From contig NZ_LT575483.1 in the NCBI RefSeq assembly GCF_900086705.1, forward strand, positions 2,201,894-2,265,893: 64,000 bases of DNA, written 5' to 3'. Source of the DNA: Massilibacillus massiliensis. Its GTDB lineage: Bacteria > Bacillota > Negativicutes > FLKF01. Each line of letters opens with the position of its first letter. The first letter of the stretch is position 1. The notes under the pieces were generated by a model. That model saw only the letters and a program-made list of their open reading frames with translations. It made no database searches and was not told the DNA's origin. Made by a program: the position numbers and the translations under genes. Below are positions 26,451 to 35,730 of this stretch, one piece after another.

Positions 26451-27860
26451 ATGCAGAATGCTTCAATTGCGCAAACGGAAAGAGTTGGAGCTCGTATTGT
26501 AATTCAAAAGTTTGGTAGATTTTTGAGTGGAATGGTTATGCCGAATATTGCTGCTTTTATTGCTTGGGGATTTATTACGGCCTTATTTATTCCTACTGGG
26601 TGGCTGCCGAATGAAGATTTGGCTAAGTTGGTTGGCCCAATGATCCAGTTTCTTTTACCGCTGCTGATCGCGTATACTGGTGGTAAAATGATTTATGATG
26701 TCAGAGGCGGTGTCGTTGCAGCTGTAGCGACAATGGGAATTATCGTTGGTGCATCCCAGCCGATGTTTTTAGGTGCTATGGTAATGGGGCCGTTTGCCGG
26801 CTGGGCCATGAAAAAGGTTGATAAATTATTTGAAGGAAATATTCCTTCTGGTTTTGAAATGTTAGTGAACAATTTTTCAGCCGGAATTTTGGGTGCTATT
26901 TTAGCTGTTTTAGCGTTTCTTGGTATCAGCCCAATTATGTTGGGAATTACCAAAGCTTTAGTAGCTGCTGTAGATGTGGTTGTTGCGGCAGGGTTATTGC
27001 CATTGGCGAATTTATTTGTAGAACCTGCAAAAATTCTATTCTTAAATAATGCCATCAATCACGGGATTTTTAGTCCAATTGGAATGGATCAGGCAGCAAG
27101 TGCAGGCAGTTCGATCATTTTCTTGCTTGAACCGAATCCGGGACCTGGTTTAGGTGTATTATTAGCGTATTATTTCGTCGGAAAAGGCAATGCACGTCAA
27201 TCTGCACCGGGTGCGATGATTATTCACTTCCTTGGTGGTATTCATGAAATTTATTTCCCTTATGTTTTAATGAATCCTAGACTTCTTTTAGCTGTTATGG
27301 GCGGCGGAGTTGCAGGGACTTTGACATTCCAATTATTAGGCGCTGGTTTAGTCGCGGTTCCTGCACCAGGGAGTATCTTTGCACTGATTGCAATGGCACC
27401 TAAAGGCGGTTTATTTGCCGTACTAGCCGGTGTTGCAGTGGCGTCAATTGTATCTTTCTTGATTGCATCTGCTCTGCTTAAAATGAGCGGGCAGAATGAA
27501 GATGAAGATTTAGAACAAGCAAGTGCAAAAATGCAAGCGTTAAAAGGTACGAAAGTACAAGAGAGTGCAGCTACTGCTGCAGTAAATGTGAACAAGGTCG
27601 TTTTTGCTTGTGATGCGGGCATGGGGTCTAGTGCGATGGGGGCTTCGATTTTGCGTAAAAAATTTAAAGAAGCCGGTTTAGAAAGCATTACAGTAATTAA
27701 TACGGCAATTAATGAGATACCGGCAGACGCAGATATTGTGGTTACGCAGAAAACTTTAACAGATCGGGCAAGAGAAAGAGTTCCGCAAGCTGAACATATC
27801 TCAATTGAAAATTTCTTAAATAGTCCGGAATATGAAGCACTCGTTCAGCGGTTATCTTAA
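26451..27860 (+). CDS. mtlA: PTS mannitol-specific EIICB component
   Basis: A 469-residue fusion. The EIIC membrane domain (about 1-340) has the mannitol-type N-terminus (KFGRFLSGMVMPNIAAFIAW) and NHGIFSPIG. A charged linker follows, then a C-terminal EIIB domain with phospho-cysteine in FACDAGMGSSAMG (about residue 385). The EIIA is separate (30020). AAAGGGGG precedes the ATG. It imports D-mannitol as mannitol 1-phosphate. Confidence 0.95.
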   Translation: MQNASIAQTERVGARIVIQKFGRFLSGMVMPNIAAFIAWGFITALFIPTGWLPNEDLAKLVGPMIQFLLPLLIAYTGGKMIYDVRGGVVAAVATMGIIVGASQPMFLGAMVMGPFAGWAMKKVDKLFEGNIPSGFEMLVNNFSAGILGAILAVLAFLGISPIMLGITKALVAAVDVVVAAGLLPLANLFVEPAKILFLNNAINHGIFSPIGMDQAASAGSSIIFLLEPNPGPGLGVLLAYYFVGKGNARQSAPGAMIIHFLGGIHEIYFPYVLMNPRLLLAVMGGGVAGTLTFQLLGAGLVAVPAPGSIFALIAMAPKGGLFAVLAGVAVASIVSFLIASALLKMSGQNEDEDLEQASAKMQALKGTKVQESAATAAVNVNKVVFACDAGMGSSAMGASILRKKFKEAGLESITVINTAINEIPADADIVVTQKTLTDRARERVPQAEHISIENFLNSPEYEALVQRLS

Positions 27861-27867
27861 ATAAAAA

Positions 27868-27894
27868 TCACGCTAGTTAAATTAACTAGCGTGA
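27868..27894. promoter_or_regulatory. 27-bp perfect palindrome between mtlA and mtlR
   Basis: TCACGCTAGTTAA and TTAACTAGCGTGA are mirrored around one A. It could be a weak terminator or an mRNA processing hairpin that lowers mtlR relative to mtlA. It lacks a clear T-run. Confidence 0.55.
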
Positions 27895-27921
27895 ACTCTT
27901 TGCTTATGAGGAGTTATAACG

Positions 27922-30027
27922 ATGAGTGTCAGTTCGAGACAACGCATGATTTTGAATATTTTATTAACGGAACCCGGGGAGATTACGATTAAGCAGATTG
28001 CAGATCGCATCGCTGTAAGCACGCGTACTGTGCATCGGGAGCTCAATGATATTGATTTTGTGTTAAACCCGTTTCAGTTGCAGTTGGTTAAAAAATCTGG
28101 AATCGGTGTTGTAATCGAGGGAAGTGCTGTACAAAAAGAGAATTTACGATTGTCGCTGTTTAATCAAACGACAGTAGAATATTTACCAGAAGAAAGAAAA
28201 TTATTAATCCTTTGCCAGTTACTAGAGGCGACCGAGCCGGTCAAACTGATTTCTCTAGCTTATGATTTAAAGGTTACAACAGCAACAATCAGTTATGATT
28301 TAGATGAAATTGCGCGTTGGATGGATCATTATAAATTACGTTTAATTCGGAGACGTGGGTATGGGGTAGAATTAACGGGCGACGAATCGGCGAAACGCAA
28401 GGCGATGAGTGATCTTATCGCTGAAAATTTAGATGAGTTTGAGCTTTTAGGGTTTATAAAAGACAATATCCAGAGTAAATCAACGAAGAATATCAATACG
28501 GTCTCTGAACGGTTATTGACTTTAATAGAAAAAGAAAAATTAATTATGATTGAAAACGCCCTGCGTAACTTGGAGAATGAGCTGCCTTATCCATTGGCGG
28601 ATAGTTCTTTTATCGGGTTAGTCATTCATTTGGCACTAGCGATTGAACGCATTGAAAAAGGTGAACAAATTGTTTTTGCCGAGGAACATTTGCAGGAGCT
28701 TAAAGGTACACCGGAATTTGAAGCGGCCAGCGTGATGATTGAAAGATTGCGGAATCTATTTCAAATGGATATTCCAGATTCTGAAATCGGATATATCACG
28801 ATGCATTTAAGAGGCGCTAAGTTGCGAAACTCTTATGATGATGGTTTTGAATTTAAAAACGCTGCATTGATTGCTAAAGTTCACCAATTGATAGCATATT
28901 GTGAAGAAGCGTTCAATGTCTCATTTCATGAGGATACTGTTTTGGTGCAGGGACTGCTGACGCATATTGAGCCAGCGTTATTTCGCATTAAAAAAAATAT
29001 GAATATCAGAAATCCGCTTTTAGAAGAGATTAAAGAGCGGTATCATACGTTGTTTTTGGTACTCGAATCAGCGGTGGAAGAGGTTTTCACTGAACTTGAG
29101 GTTCCAGAAGCGGAAATTGGCTATTTGGTCATGCATATAGGTGCAGCTTTAGAGAGAATGGGGCAGGTGAATCGGCTCCAATATCGTGCATTGGTTGTTT
29201 GTTCAAGCGGAATTGGATCTTCGCGAATTTTGGCTAGCCGCATTGAAAAGGAATTGCCCTATATCGGAATTGCAAAAAATATTTCATTATTTGATATTCA
29301 GAAGATACCAGAGGAAACGTATGATTTAATTATATCCACAGTACCGCTATCTTTAGGAAAAAAAGAGTATGTTTTGGTTACACCGCTTTTGACAAAAGAA
29401 GATATTCACAATATCAATCTGTTTATTAGTCAAATTAAGCAACCTAAAAACTTAAAGACGATACATCATCTAAACAGTGATTGCCTGCTAGGCAATTTAA
29501 AAGGCTGGCAGCAATATATATCTGTTACCTGTTCGATGATTGAGAAATTTCGCTTTGACACCATAGCGAACCAAAATATGCAGATGGAAGATTTGATTTA
29601 TTGGATTTGTAAGCAGATGGAAGACGAACATATCCTCAGTGATAAAAATGAAGTAATTGAAAAACTCATGGAACGGAAGAAGTTAGGTGGGTTGGGAATC
29701 CCCAATGCACAGATCGCATTACTGCATGGCAAAATCGCAATGATAAGCGAACCCGTAGTTCGATTATATTATTTAGAGAATTCGTTGTGTATTGAATCTA
29801 TGGATGATCAATATGTCAGTGTGGATAAGATTCTTCTCTTATTGGCACCGACACATATTAAAAAAGAGGGATTAGAAGTTTTAAGTGAGATGAGTTCACT
29901 GTTAATCGAGAGTGAATTTATCGACGTTTTAAACGGTAAAAATCATCAGCAGATCACTTCATATTGCCTTACGCATTTATATAAACATATCGTAACAAAA
30001 ATAAAAAAGGGAGATCATTATGAGTAA
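27922..30027 (+). CDS. mtlR: Mannitol operon transcriptional activator MtlR
   Basis: A 701-residue PRD regulator: two N-terminal helix-turn-helix regions (about 1-170), PRD1 and PRD2 (about 175-400, with MHLRGAKLR and LVMHIGAALERM), a GatB-like EIIB domain with cysteine in VVCSSGIGSSR (about residue 420) and a C-terminal EIIA-like domain with the histidine in ALLHGK (about 603). The family is controlled by phosphorylation of PRD2 and EIIB. It sits between mtlA and mtlF and overlaps mtlF by eight bases. Confidence 0.93.
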   Translation: MSVSSRQRMILNILLTEPGEITIKQIADRIAVSTRTVHRELNDIDFVLNPFQLQLVKKSGIGVVIEGSAVQKENLRLSLFNQTTVEYLPEERKLLILCQLLEATEPVKLISLAYDLKVTTATISYDLDEIARWMDHYKLRLIRRRGYGVELTGDESAKRKAMSDLIAENLDEFELLGFIKDNIQSKSTKNINTVSERLLTLIEKEKLIMIENALRNLENELPYPLADSSFIGLVIHLALAIERIEKGEQIVFAEEHLQELKGTPEFEAASVMIERLRNLFQMDIPDSEIGYITMHLRGAKLRNSYDDGFEFKNAALIAKVHQLIAYCEEAFNVSFHEDTVLVQGLLTHIEPALFRIKKNMNIRNPLLEEIKERYHTLFLVLESAVEEVFTELEVPEAEIGYLVMHIGAALERMGQVNRLQYRALVVCSSGIGSSRILASRIEKELPYIGIAKNISLFDIQKIPEETYDLIISTVPLSLGKKEYVLVTPLLTKEDIHNINLFISQIKQPKNLKTIHHLNSDCLLGNLKGWQQYISVTCSMIEKFRFDTIANQNMQMEDLIYWICKQMEDEHILSDKNEVIEKLMERKKLGGLGIPNAQIALLHGKIAMISEPVVRLYYLENSLCIESMDDQYVSVDKILLLLAPTHIKKEGLEVLSEMSSLLIESEFIDVLNGKNHQQITSYCLTHLYKHIVTKIKKGDHYE

Positions 30028-30457
30028 TTTTGTGTTATCAAAAGAGCAAATCAAGTTAAATGCCAGTGTAAAAAATAAAAGCGAAGCAATTGCTTTGGCA
30101 GGCGATCTGCTTGTACAAGGGCAGTATGTAACGAAAGAATATATTGATAAAATGCAGGATCGTGAGGCGTTGTCGACAACGTATATTGGCAATGGAGTTG
30201 CGATACCGCATGGAACAAATGAATCTAAAGCGTTTATTAAGTCTTCCGGCATTTCTATTGTGCAAATACCAGAAGGTGTAGATTTTGGCGGCGGCAATAT
30301 GGCGTATTTATTAATTGGTATCGCCGGTGTTGGTGATGAACATTTGGAAATGCTGTCAAGCATTGCAATTGTATGTTCGGAAGAAGAAAATGTAAAAAAA
30401 CTTGTGCAGGCAACACGAGACGAAGAGGTTATAGCAATCCTCAAAGGGGGGCTATAA
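30020..30457 (+). CDS. mtlF: PTS mannitol-specific EIIA component
   Basis: A 145-residue EIIA of the mannitol type, with the active histidine in VAIPHGTNESK (about residue 65). GGGAG within the end of mtlR serves as ribosome site. It passes phosphate to the EIIB domain of MtlA. Confidence 0.95.
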   Translation: MSNFVLSKEQIKLNASVKNKSEAIALAGDLLVQGQYVTKEYIDKMQDREALSTTYIGNGVAIPHGTNESKAFIKSSGISIVQIPEGVDFGGGNMAYLLIGIAGVGDEHLEMLSSIAIVCSEEENVKKLVQATRDEEVIAILKGGL

Positions 30458-30458
30458 T

Positions 30459-31616
30459 ATGTTAGCAGTTCATTATGGTGCCGGTAATATTGGCAGAGGA
30501 TTTATTGGACAATTGTTGTATCAAGCAGGCTATGAAGTTTGTTTTGTCGATGTGAATCAAGAATTGGTTGAAGAAATCAATGCAAAAAAAGAGTATACGG
30601 TTATGCTTGCTTCGGAAGAAAAAACTGCTTCTGTTGTAAAAAACGTAAAAGCAATTGATGGGAAAAATGAAGAAGCAGTGGTAAAAGCAATTGCTGAGGC
30701 TGATCTTGTTACAACAGCGATTGGCCCTAATATTCTTAAATTTATTGCACCGATTATTGCAAAGGGAATTTCGTTAAGAGTGAAGCAGAATCGTAAACCA
30801 TTGAATGTAATTGCCTGTGAAAATATGATTGGCGGCAGTTCTGCACTGAAATCTTTTGTATATGAACATCTAAGTGATACGGATAAACAAGCAGCGCAAG
30901 AAAATATAGGGTTTCCTGATGCTGCAGTAGATCGTATTGTTCCTTTGCAGAAAAACGAGGATAAACTATTTGTATCGGTAGAACCATTTTATGAATGGGT
31001 CGTAAATCGCTCGCAAATGGTCGGCGTAGTTCCTGTGATTGAAGGTGTTACGTACGTCGATGATTTAAAACCTTTTATTGAGCGGAAATTATTTACAGTG
31101 AATACTGGGCATGCAACGGTTGCTTATCTAGGTTATTTACACGGGCTCAAGAGCATTGATCAAGCAATCAAAAATACCGATGTTTTAAAGATAACCGAAA
31201 CTGTTTTACAAGAAACCGGTAGTCTCTTAGTAAAAAAATATCAGTTTGCAGAAGAGAAGCATGCAGCTTATATTAAAAAGATTATAAGTCGTTTCAAAAA
31301 CCCTTATATTTCTGATGAGGTTACGCGTGTGGGGCGGTCCCCAATTCGGAAATTATCTGCAAAGGATCGTTTGGTTAGCCCGGCTACGCAAGCGATGCAA
31401 TTTGGAATTGATTTAATCGGTCTGCCAGTCGTTATTGCAGCAGCATTATTATTTGATTATAAAGAGGATCAAGATGCTGTAGAAATCCAAGCTTCTATTT
31501 GTAAAGTCGGTCTTGAAAAGACGATTGAAGCATATACAGGCATTGCAAAAGATACGCAGCTTTTTAAATCAATCGTGGAAAACTATCAAATGTTGCGCAG
31601 ATTGTCAGAAAAATAA
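30459..31616 (+). CDS. mtlD: Mannitol-1-phosphate 5-dehydrogenase
   Basis: A 385-residue long-chain dehydrogenase that oxidises mannitol 1-phosphate to fructose 6-phosphate with NAD. Seen: HYGAGNIGRGFIG at the start, ACENMIGGS, the catalytic-loop region FTVNTGHATVAYLGY and RVGRSPIRKLS. Length is normal. It starts one base after the mtlF stop codon. Confidence 0.96.
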   Translation: MLAVHYGAGNIGRGFIGQLLYQAGYEVCFVDVNQELVEEINAKKEYTVMLASEEKTASVVKNVKAIDGKNEEAVVKAIAEADLVTTAIGPNILKFIAPIIAKGISLRVKQNRKPLNVIACENMIGGSSALKSFVYEHLSDTDKQAAQENIGFPDAAVDRIVPLQKNEDKLFVSVEPFYEWVVNRSQMVGVVPVIEGVTYVDDLKPFIERKLFTVNTGHATVAYLGYLHGLKSIDQAIKNTDVLKITETVLQETGSLLVKKYQFAEEKHAAYIKKIISRFKNPYISDEVTRVGRSPIRKLSAKDRLVSPATQAMQFGIDLIGLPVVIAAALLFDYKEDQDAVEIQASICKVGLEKTIEAYTGIAKDTQLFKSIVENYQMLRRLSEK

Positions 31617-31674
31617 AATAGATAGATTCTCTTCCTCTCACCGCTAGTGAATGGTCCTGTTTTTACAAAATAAC

Positions 31675-31714
31675 CAGAAAGAGCCTCCTGCATGATACAG
31701 GAAGGCTCTTTCTG
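31675..31714 (+). terminator. Terminator of the mannitol operon
   Basis: CAGAAAGAGCCT pairs with AGGCTCTTTCTG, and CCTG with CAGG inside it. A T-rich tail follows. Confidence 0.85.
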
Positions 31715-31835
31715 CTTGTTCTTATAAATCTTTTTCTTAAAGTGGAAAGGAATTAGGGTCCTTACTTATTATAATAGTACGAATTTCCAAAAAATACAAT
31801 GGTGTATTTTGTCTAAATTTGTCAAACAGGAAAAT

Positions 31836-31884
31836 TATTTTTCGACATTCGTCGGTTTGTCGGAAACAACGTCGAAGAAAAATA
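31836..31884 (-). terminator. Possible terminator after the PHP-domain gene
   Basis: TATTTTTCGAC (31836-31846) pairs with GTCGAAGAAAAATA (31871-31884) apart from a bulge, with a GTCGG-rich inner part. It is 30 bases past the PHP stop codon on the minus strand. The rest of 31715-31913 shows nothing else that I can name. Confidence 0.45.
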
Positions 31885-31913
31885 GGAAATAGGTAGTAAA
31901 TTTCAAATAATTT

Positions 31914-32627
31914 TTAAGGTTTCTTCAAAAAGGATTTAAATTTTTGTACAGAAGTGTTTACAACCAGTTCTTCAGGAAAATGAATTTTTTCCAAGAGTTT
32001 TTTTGCATATTTGTGATCTCCTACAGCCGTTTCTGCATGTGCATCGCTGTTCATGACGATTGATGTTCCATATTGTTTGCAAAAATTGAGCATGGTTGTG
32101 TCATTTTCCCAGGCGTTAACGCGATGGCTGTCAGGGCGTAAAGAGCTATTGTTAATTTCGAGCAGCACATGATGTTCCTTGGCTGCTCGAGCAATTGCTT
32201 CATAGTCGAGCGGATAGAAACCGTCATCAGGGTGTCCGATGATATTGACGTAAGGATTTTTGATGGCACCGATGATTGCAGCTGTATTTTCTTCTCTTGT
32301 GCCGGAATCTATACATAAGTCATGCATGCTGGCAACTGCATAATCCAGTTTTTTTAATTTGTCTTCTGCCAAGTCGATATTGCCGCAGTAGTCGAGGATA
32401 TTCAGTTCAGCGCCTAAAATCAATTCAACACCATAAGCCGTCCGATCAACGGCACGAAGGTTGGCAAAGTAGAATTCATGACAGGTTCCTGGCATGGAAG
32501 GGGCATGTTCTGTAATACCCAGCAGTTCGAGTTTCTTATCAGCAGCGGATAATGCCATCTCTTTTAATGTATTGTAGGCATGCCCGCTGACGATCGTATG
32601 CGTGTGTGTATCTAAAACATCTTTCAT
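31914..32627 (-). CDS. PHP-domain phosphoesterase (YcdX-like)
   Basis: A 237-residue PHP-fold metal-dependent phosphatase. Metal ligands are visible in DTHTHTI, ITEHAP, GAELN, ASMHD, IGHPDDG, LEINNSS and NSDAH, as in E. coli YcdX. The natural substrate of that family is not settled. It is transcribed alone, away from the HutP-like gene. An A/G-rich ribosome site (AAAGAAGG) lies upstream of the ATG. Confidence 0.87.
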   Translation of the reverse strand: MKDVLDTHTHTIVSGHAYNTLKEMALSAADKKLELLGITEHAPSMPGTCHEFYFANLRAVDRTAYGVELILGAELNILDYCGNIDLAEDKLKKLDYAVASMHDLCIDSGTREENTAAIIGAIKNPYVNIIGHPDDGFYPLDYEAIARAAKEHHVLLEINNSSLRPDSHRVNAWENDTTMLNFCKQYGTSIVMNSDAHAETAVGDHKYAKKLLEKIHFPEELVVNTSVQKFKSFLKKP

Positions 32628-33005
32628 AGAAGGCCTTCTTTCTGTAATTCATCTTTGTATATAAATAATACTAGGAGCTTTTTTTTATTTTGTCAATTTT
32701 ATGTTGTTATGAATTGTTTAAAGTTTTGTAAGGTTCTTGTAATATTGTTTTATTACATAAGGAATACTTTTTTTGTAGGATTTGCTATAATGAGATTAAT
32801 AGCTGTCGATTGCAATTGTGTTAAATTTTATATCTATATTAATGATACGAATTTAAAAAGTTTCTTGTTTTGTGAAGTTGTTTTATTGTGCCTGCGACAT
32901 GCAGCATTGTATGGTGATTTTTGTTGAAAAAAATTTTTTTTATATGGAGTTTATACTTTCAGTCGTAAAAATAGAGCGGACAGTAGGATAAGGAGACGAT
33001 CGTAG
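32628..33005. other. 378-base divergent intergenic region (PHP gene and HutP-like gene)
   Basis: Very AT-rich. An extended -10 box TGCTATAAT (32783-32791) on the plus strand could start a long leader for the HutP-like gene. No hairpin with a T-run is obvious. A short hydrophobic open frame inside (32655-32927) has no ribosome site and is not accepted. Confidence 0.5.
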
Positions 33006-33431
33006 ATGGAAGAATCCCAATATACCAGTATTGATATTGGCCGAGCAGCGCTAAAAATTGCTGTGACAGCGAGTCGTACAGAAGAAAATGAGATAAAACA
33101 AATGTTAGCCAAGCAAGGCATCGCAGTTGCAGCTGTCGATTTTGGCGGCGAATTTATTCATTCTATCGTCAAGATTGTTGAGCGTGCAGTAGTAGCCGCA
33201 CAGAGGCAGGGCTTGGTACCGGATACACATGTTGGTTCGGGAGCAGTTGCTGGTGCTGCAGGTGCGGCTTTAGAGCAAATCAAACATAAGGCGATTGGTT
33301 TCAACGTCGGAGGGAAAATTGGTATTGCCCGATATGATGAGCATCTATGTGTAGCCATTTATATGGGGGTCGGTGTACTTAATTTAAACGAGATGTGTGT
33401 TGGTCTCGCGCATCGGTCAATTTATAAATAG
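33006..33431 (+). CDS. HutP-like RNA-binding antiterminator
   Basis: A 141-residue protein that looks like HutP, the B. subtilis RNA-binding protein that uses L-histidine and Mg2+. The resemblance is clearest at the C-terminus (LCVAIYMGVG...MCVGLAHRSI against IAVALYGTIG...GLGINHI) and in overall size (HutP is about 150). AAGGAG lies ten bases before the ATG. No histidine-utilisation genes are in the window, so the RNA target is unknown. The hairpin at 33446-33469 follows it directly. Confidence 0.75.
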   Translation: MEESQYTSIDIGRAALKIAVTASRTEENEIKQMLAKQGIAVAAVDFGGEFIHSIVKIVERAVVAAQRQGLVPDTHVGSGAVAGAAGAALEQIKHKAIGFNVGGKIGIARYDEHLCVAIYMGVGVLNLNEMCVGLAHRSIYK

Positions 33432-33445
33432 AGATTTGTGATCGT

Positions 33446-33469
33446 GCAAAATTTGGCAGAGAATTTTGC
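33446..33469 (+). promoter_or_regulatory. Hairpin GCAAAATT-N8-AATTTTGC after the HutP-like gene
   Basis: Perfect 8-bp arms with loop TGGCAGAG. There is no T-run, so it is not a standard terminator. The loop holds two NAG-type triplets (CAG and GAG), which is the kind of sequence HutP binds; this may be chance. Confidence 0.35.
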
Positions 33470-33489
33470 CGGTGTACAAAATACTTTCG

Positions 33490-33519
33490 TTGACGATTAT
33501 GCGTTTCATCATCTATAAT
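33490..33519 (+). promoter_or_regulatory. Sigma-A promoter of the unknown gene at 33591
   Basis: TTGACG (33490-33495), 18 bases, TATAAT (33514-33519). Confidence 0.7.
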
Positions 33520-33590
33520 ACTTATTGTAAATGAGGTATCGGAATGTTTCCTAAATATAGCCGATTTTTGTTTAGAAAGGAGTTTAAAGA

Positions 33591-34508
33591 ATGAAAATAA
33601 GAATAGCTGTGGCTGGTAGCAATCAATTAAATGCAGAGGAAGTCTTAGGCGCAGCAAAATTAATTATTGGCGATTCGGCAATATTTACAACAGTCATTAC
33701 CAATGAAATAAAATGTGATGATTTTGCGGATTTATTTATTTGTGCTGCAACGCAGGCGGAAACTTTGAAAAAGGTTGTTCCACAAAATAAAATCATCGTG
33801 CTTGATCTTATGCCGACATCCCAATTTTTTGTACAAGTTGCACGAATTCCTGCGGGGGAAGATGTCTATATTTTTAATTCCAACTTACGATATCCTGCTC
33901 GTCTGGCAAAAGCTTGCAAGAAGCTGGGGATTGAAGTGAATTTCATTAGCGTTGCTTATGAGGCAATGCCGCAGGATGAAGTAATTGCCGCATTAAAGAA
34001 GGCGAAATATATCATTGGAATCAAGAGACTGGTGGGTGAAACGATTTTATTGTCAGAAAAATATGCATCGTATCTCCGTGAAGATGTTGTTATTATAGGT
34101 ACGACTCGTGTTGCATCTATGCAATCAGCATGTATGCTGATTCAATGGGTAGCGACTTATTTTCACCAGTTTATTTCAAAGCAGGTAACGACTTTGACCA
34201 ATAAGATGAAGTCATCTGTTGTCCATGCAAAAGAGAGTGATTATGGACGTAAATTAGCAAGTGTTGCCGACGATTTGGAAAAACTTATGGCAGAGAGTAA
34301 TACTTCCATGCTTACGATGCACGATGTTGTTATGAAATCTTTTGCAAATCAAATATCGCCCGATATTATGATGTTCGATCATACCCATGATCAAGCTGAA
34401 GAAAGAAAGAAAAGCGAAGAGAATTCTTCCAGTAATGAAATTGTAAAGACTTTAGAAAATATCAATTGTTTGAGTGATAAGATAACAAATCTTTCACATC
34501 AAATTTAA
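33591..34508 (+). CDS. Protein of unknown function with alpha/beta sensor-like N-terminal region
   Basis: A 305-residue soluble protein. The first 200 residues alternate strands and helices (IRIAVAGSNQL, DLFICAATQ, KIIVLDLMP, KYIIGIKRLVG, VVIIGTTRVAS) and look like a two-lobed ligand-binding or receiver-like fold, as found at the N-terminus of some sigma-54 regulators. The last 100 residues are charged and probably helical. No AAA+, HTH or membrane region is present. GAAAGGAG precedes the ATG. I do not recognise the family. Confidence 0.65.
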   Translation: MKIRIAVAGSNQLNAEEVLGAAKLIIGDSAIFTTVITNEIKCDDFADLFICAATQAETLKKVVPQNKIIVLDLMPTSQFFVQVARIPAGEDVYIFNSNLRYPARLAKACKKLGIEVNFISVAYEAMPQDEVIAALKKAKYIIGIKRLVGETILLSEKYASYLREDVVIIGTTRVASMQSACMLIQWVATYFHQFISKQVTTLTNKMKSSVVHAKESDYGRKLASVADDLEKLMAESNTSMLTMHDVVMKSFANQISPDIMMFDHTHDQAEERKKSEENSSSNEIVKTLENINCLSDKITNLSHQI

Positions 34509-34552
34509 AAGGTCGCAAGTAATAGCAAAACTACTACTTGCGACCTTCTTTA
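34509..34552. terminator. Bidirectional terminator between convergent genes
   Basis: Arms 34509-34525 and 34531-34547 (AAGGTCGCAAGTA core, 17 bp with one mismatch) lie between the unknown gene and the LysR gene. Confidence 0.85.
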
Positions 34553-35434
34553 TTCTGGATTGTAAGAGGTTTTAATAAAATCATAAAGTGTTTGGGCGGC
34601 ATGCGAGAGATGCTTGCTTTTTTTATGTGCGAGATGAATTGGCACGTGAAGCGGTGGAGAGAGAGGAACTCCGACAAAGTTATTGTCGTTTTCAATTGCT
34701 TCCGTTGGTAAGATTGCAATACCGGCTCCACAAACAATCAAACGCTTGATGGTTTGAATTGCATTGGATTCGAAACTGACATGCGGTGTAATATCAAGTG
34801 TTTTGAAAGCTTGCAGAATCAGTTTCTGAATTGGACAATCCTCTTTAAATAAAATAAAGCATTCTTTTTCTAAAGCGGAAAAAGATAAATTCTCTTTACC
34901 CTTTAACATATGATAAGAAGGCAGACAAGCGACCAGCTCTTGTATACCTAGGTCAACCGTTTCGAGCATTTCTGTATTTTCGTTTGCTATGATTAAACCG
35001 AGATCAAGTTTATCCTCCTCAAGCTGTTTTTGAATGCTAGTGGAACCAGCCTCAACAAAAATCAAGTTAAGTGCCGGATACAGATTACGAAATTTGGCAA
35101 GCAAAAAAGACACCACCGATATACCGGTCACAGGTGATATGCCAATTGAAATTGTTCCACTATTGAGATTTTTCAATTCAGTTACTTTTGTGATTGCTTG
35201 CGATACATCATGCATGATAATCTCGATATGATTAAAAAATACTCGCCCTTCTGCGGTTAAAATAGCGTTTTTCTTATTGCGGACAAAAAGTTGAACGCCA
35301 AGCTCTTCTTCTAACTTTTTGATGGCGGTCGTCACACCCGGTTGTGAAATATAAAGTTGTTCGGCAGCAAGTGTGAAACTCTTCAATTTGCTGACCATAA
35401 GAAAGCATTCTAGCTGTTTTAATTCCATAAGCAT
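34550..35434 (-). CDS. LysR-family transcriptional regulator
   Basis: A 294-residue LysR protein: N-terminal winged helix (ELKQLECFLMVSKLKSFTLAAEQLYISQPG) and a two-lobed effector domain. It is divergent from the DcuC-family transporter gene at 35731, which with the M20 amidohydrolase is the probable target. An alternative ATG lies two codons in; both have GGAG in reach. Confidence 0.9.
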   Translation of the reverse strand: MLMELKQLECFLMVSKLKSFTLAAEQLYISQPGVTTAIKKLEEELGVQLFVRNKKNAILTAEGRVFFNHIEIIMHDVSQAITKVTELKNLNSGTISIGISPVTGISVVSFLLAKFRNLYPALNLIFVEAGSTSIQKQLEEDKLDLGLIIANENTEMLETVDLGIQELVACLPSYHMLKGKENLSFSALEKECFILFKEDCPIQKLILQAFKTLDITPHVSFESNAIQTIKRLIVCGAGIAILPTEAIENDNNFVGVPLSPPLHVPIHLAHKKSKHLSHAAQTLYDFIKTSYNPE

Positions 35435-35730
35435 ATTACTCCATTAATAAAAAATGAATTTTAGTGTCAAAATATAATTAAAATCCATATATATTGATTA
35501 TTATAGCATAAGATAAATCAAGTTAAAAAATTTTTTTACTGATAAACTTCATTCTATTTGATTTTATAATGCTAGTATAAAAATATTGTATGTAAATTGT
35601 TTTTATAAATGATAAAATAATAGAGAAATATCTTATAAGAACAGGATTTAGGGCAGAAAATCTTGGATTTTGTAAGATATGGAATTTTAAATATTTATTA
35701 AGAATTATTTTTAAGGGGAGGTCATTTTTT
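35435..35730. other. Divergent promoter region, LysR gene and transporter operon
   Basis: 296 bases, strongly AT-rich, where LysR binding sites and both promoters are expected. I could not single out one convincing T-N11-A box or promoter. Confidence 0.4.

Noticed and set aside
26321-26518. 65-residue open frame overlapping the start of mtlA
   Set aside because: It lies over the promoter and the start of a well-supported gene in another frame, and has no ribosome site of its own.
32655-32927. 90-residue hydrophobic open frame between the PHP and HutP-like genes
   Set aside because: No ribosome site, very AT-rich with codon use unlike neighbours, and it lies in an expected divergent promoter region.
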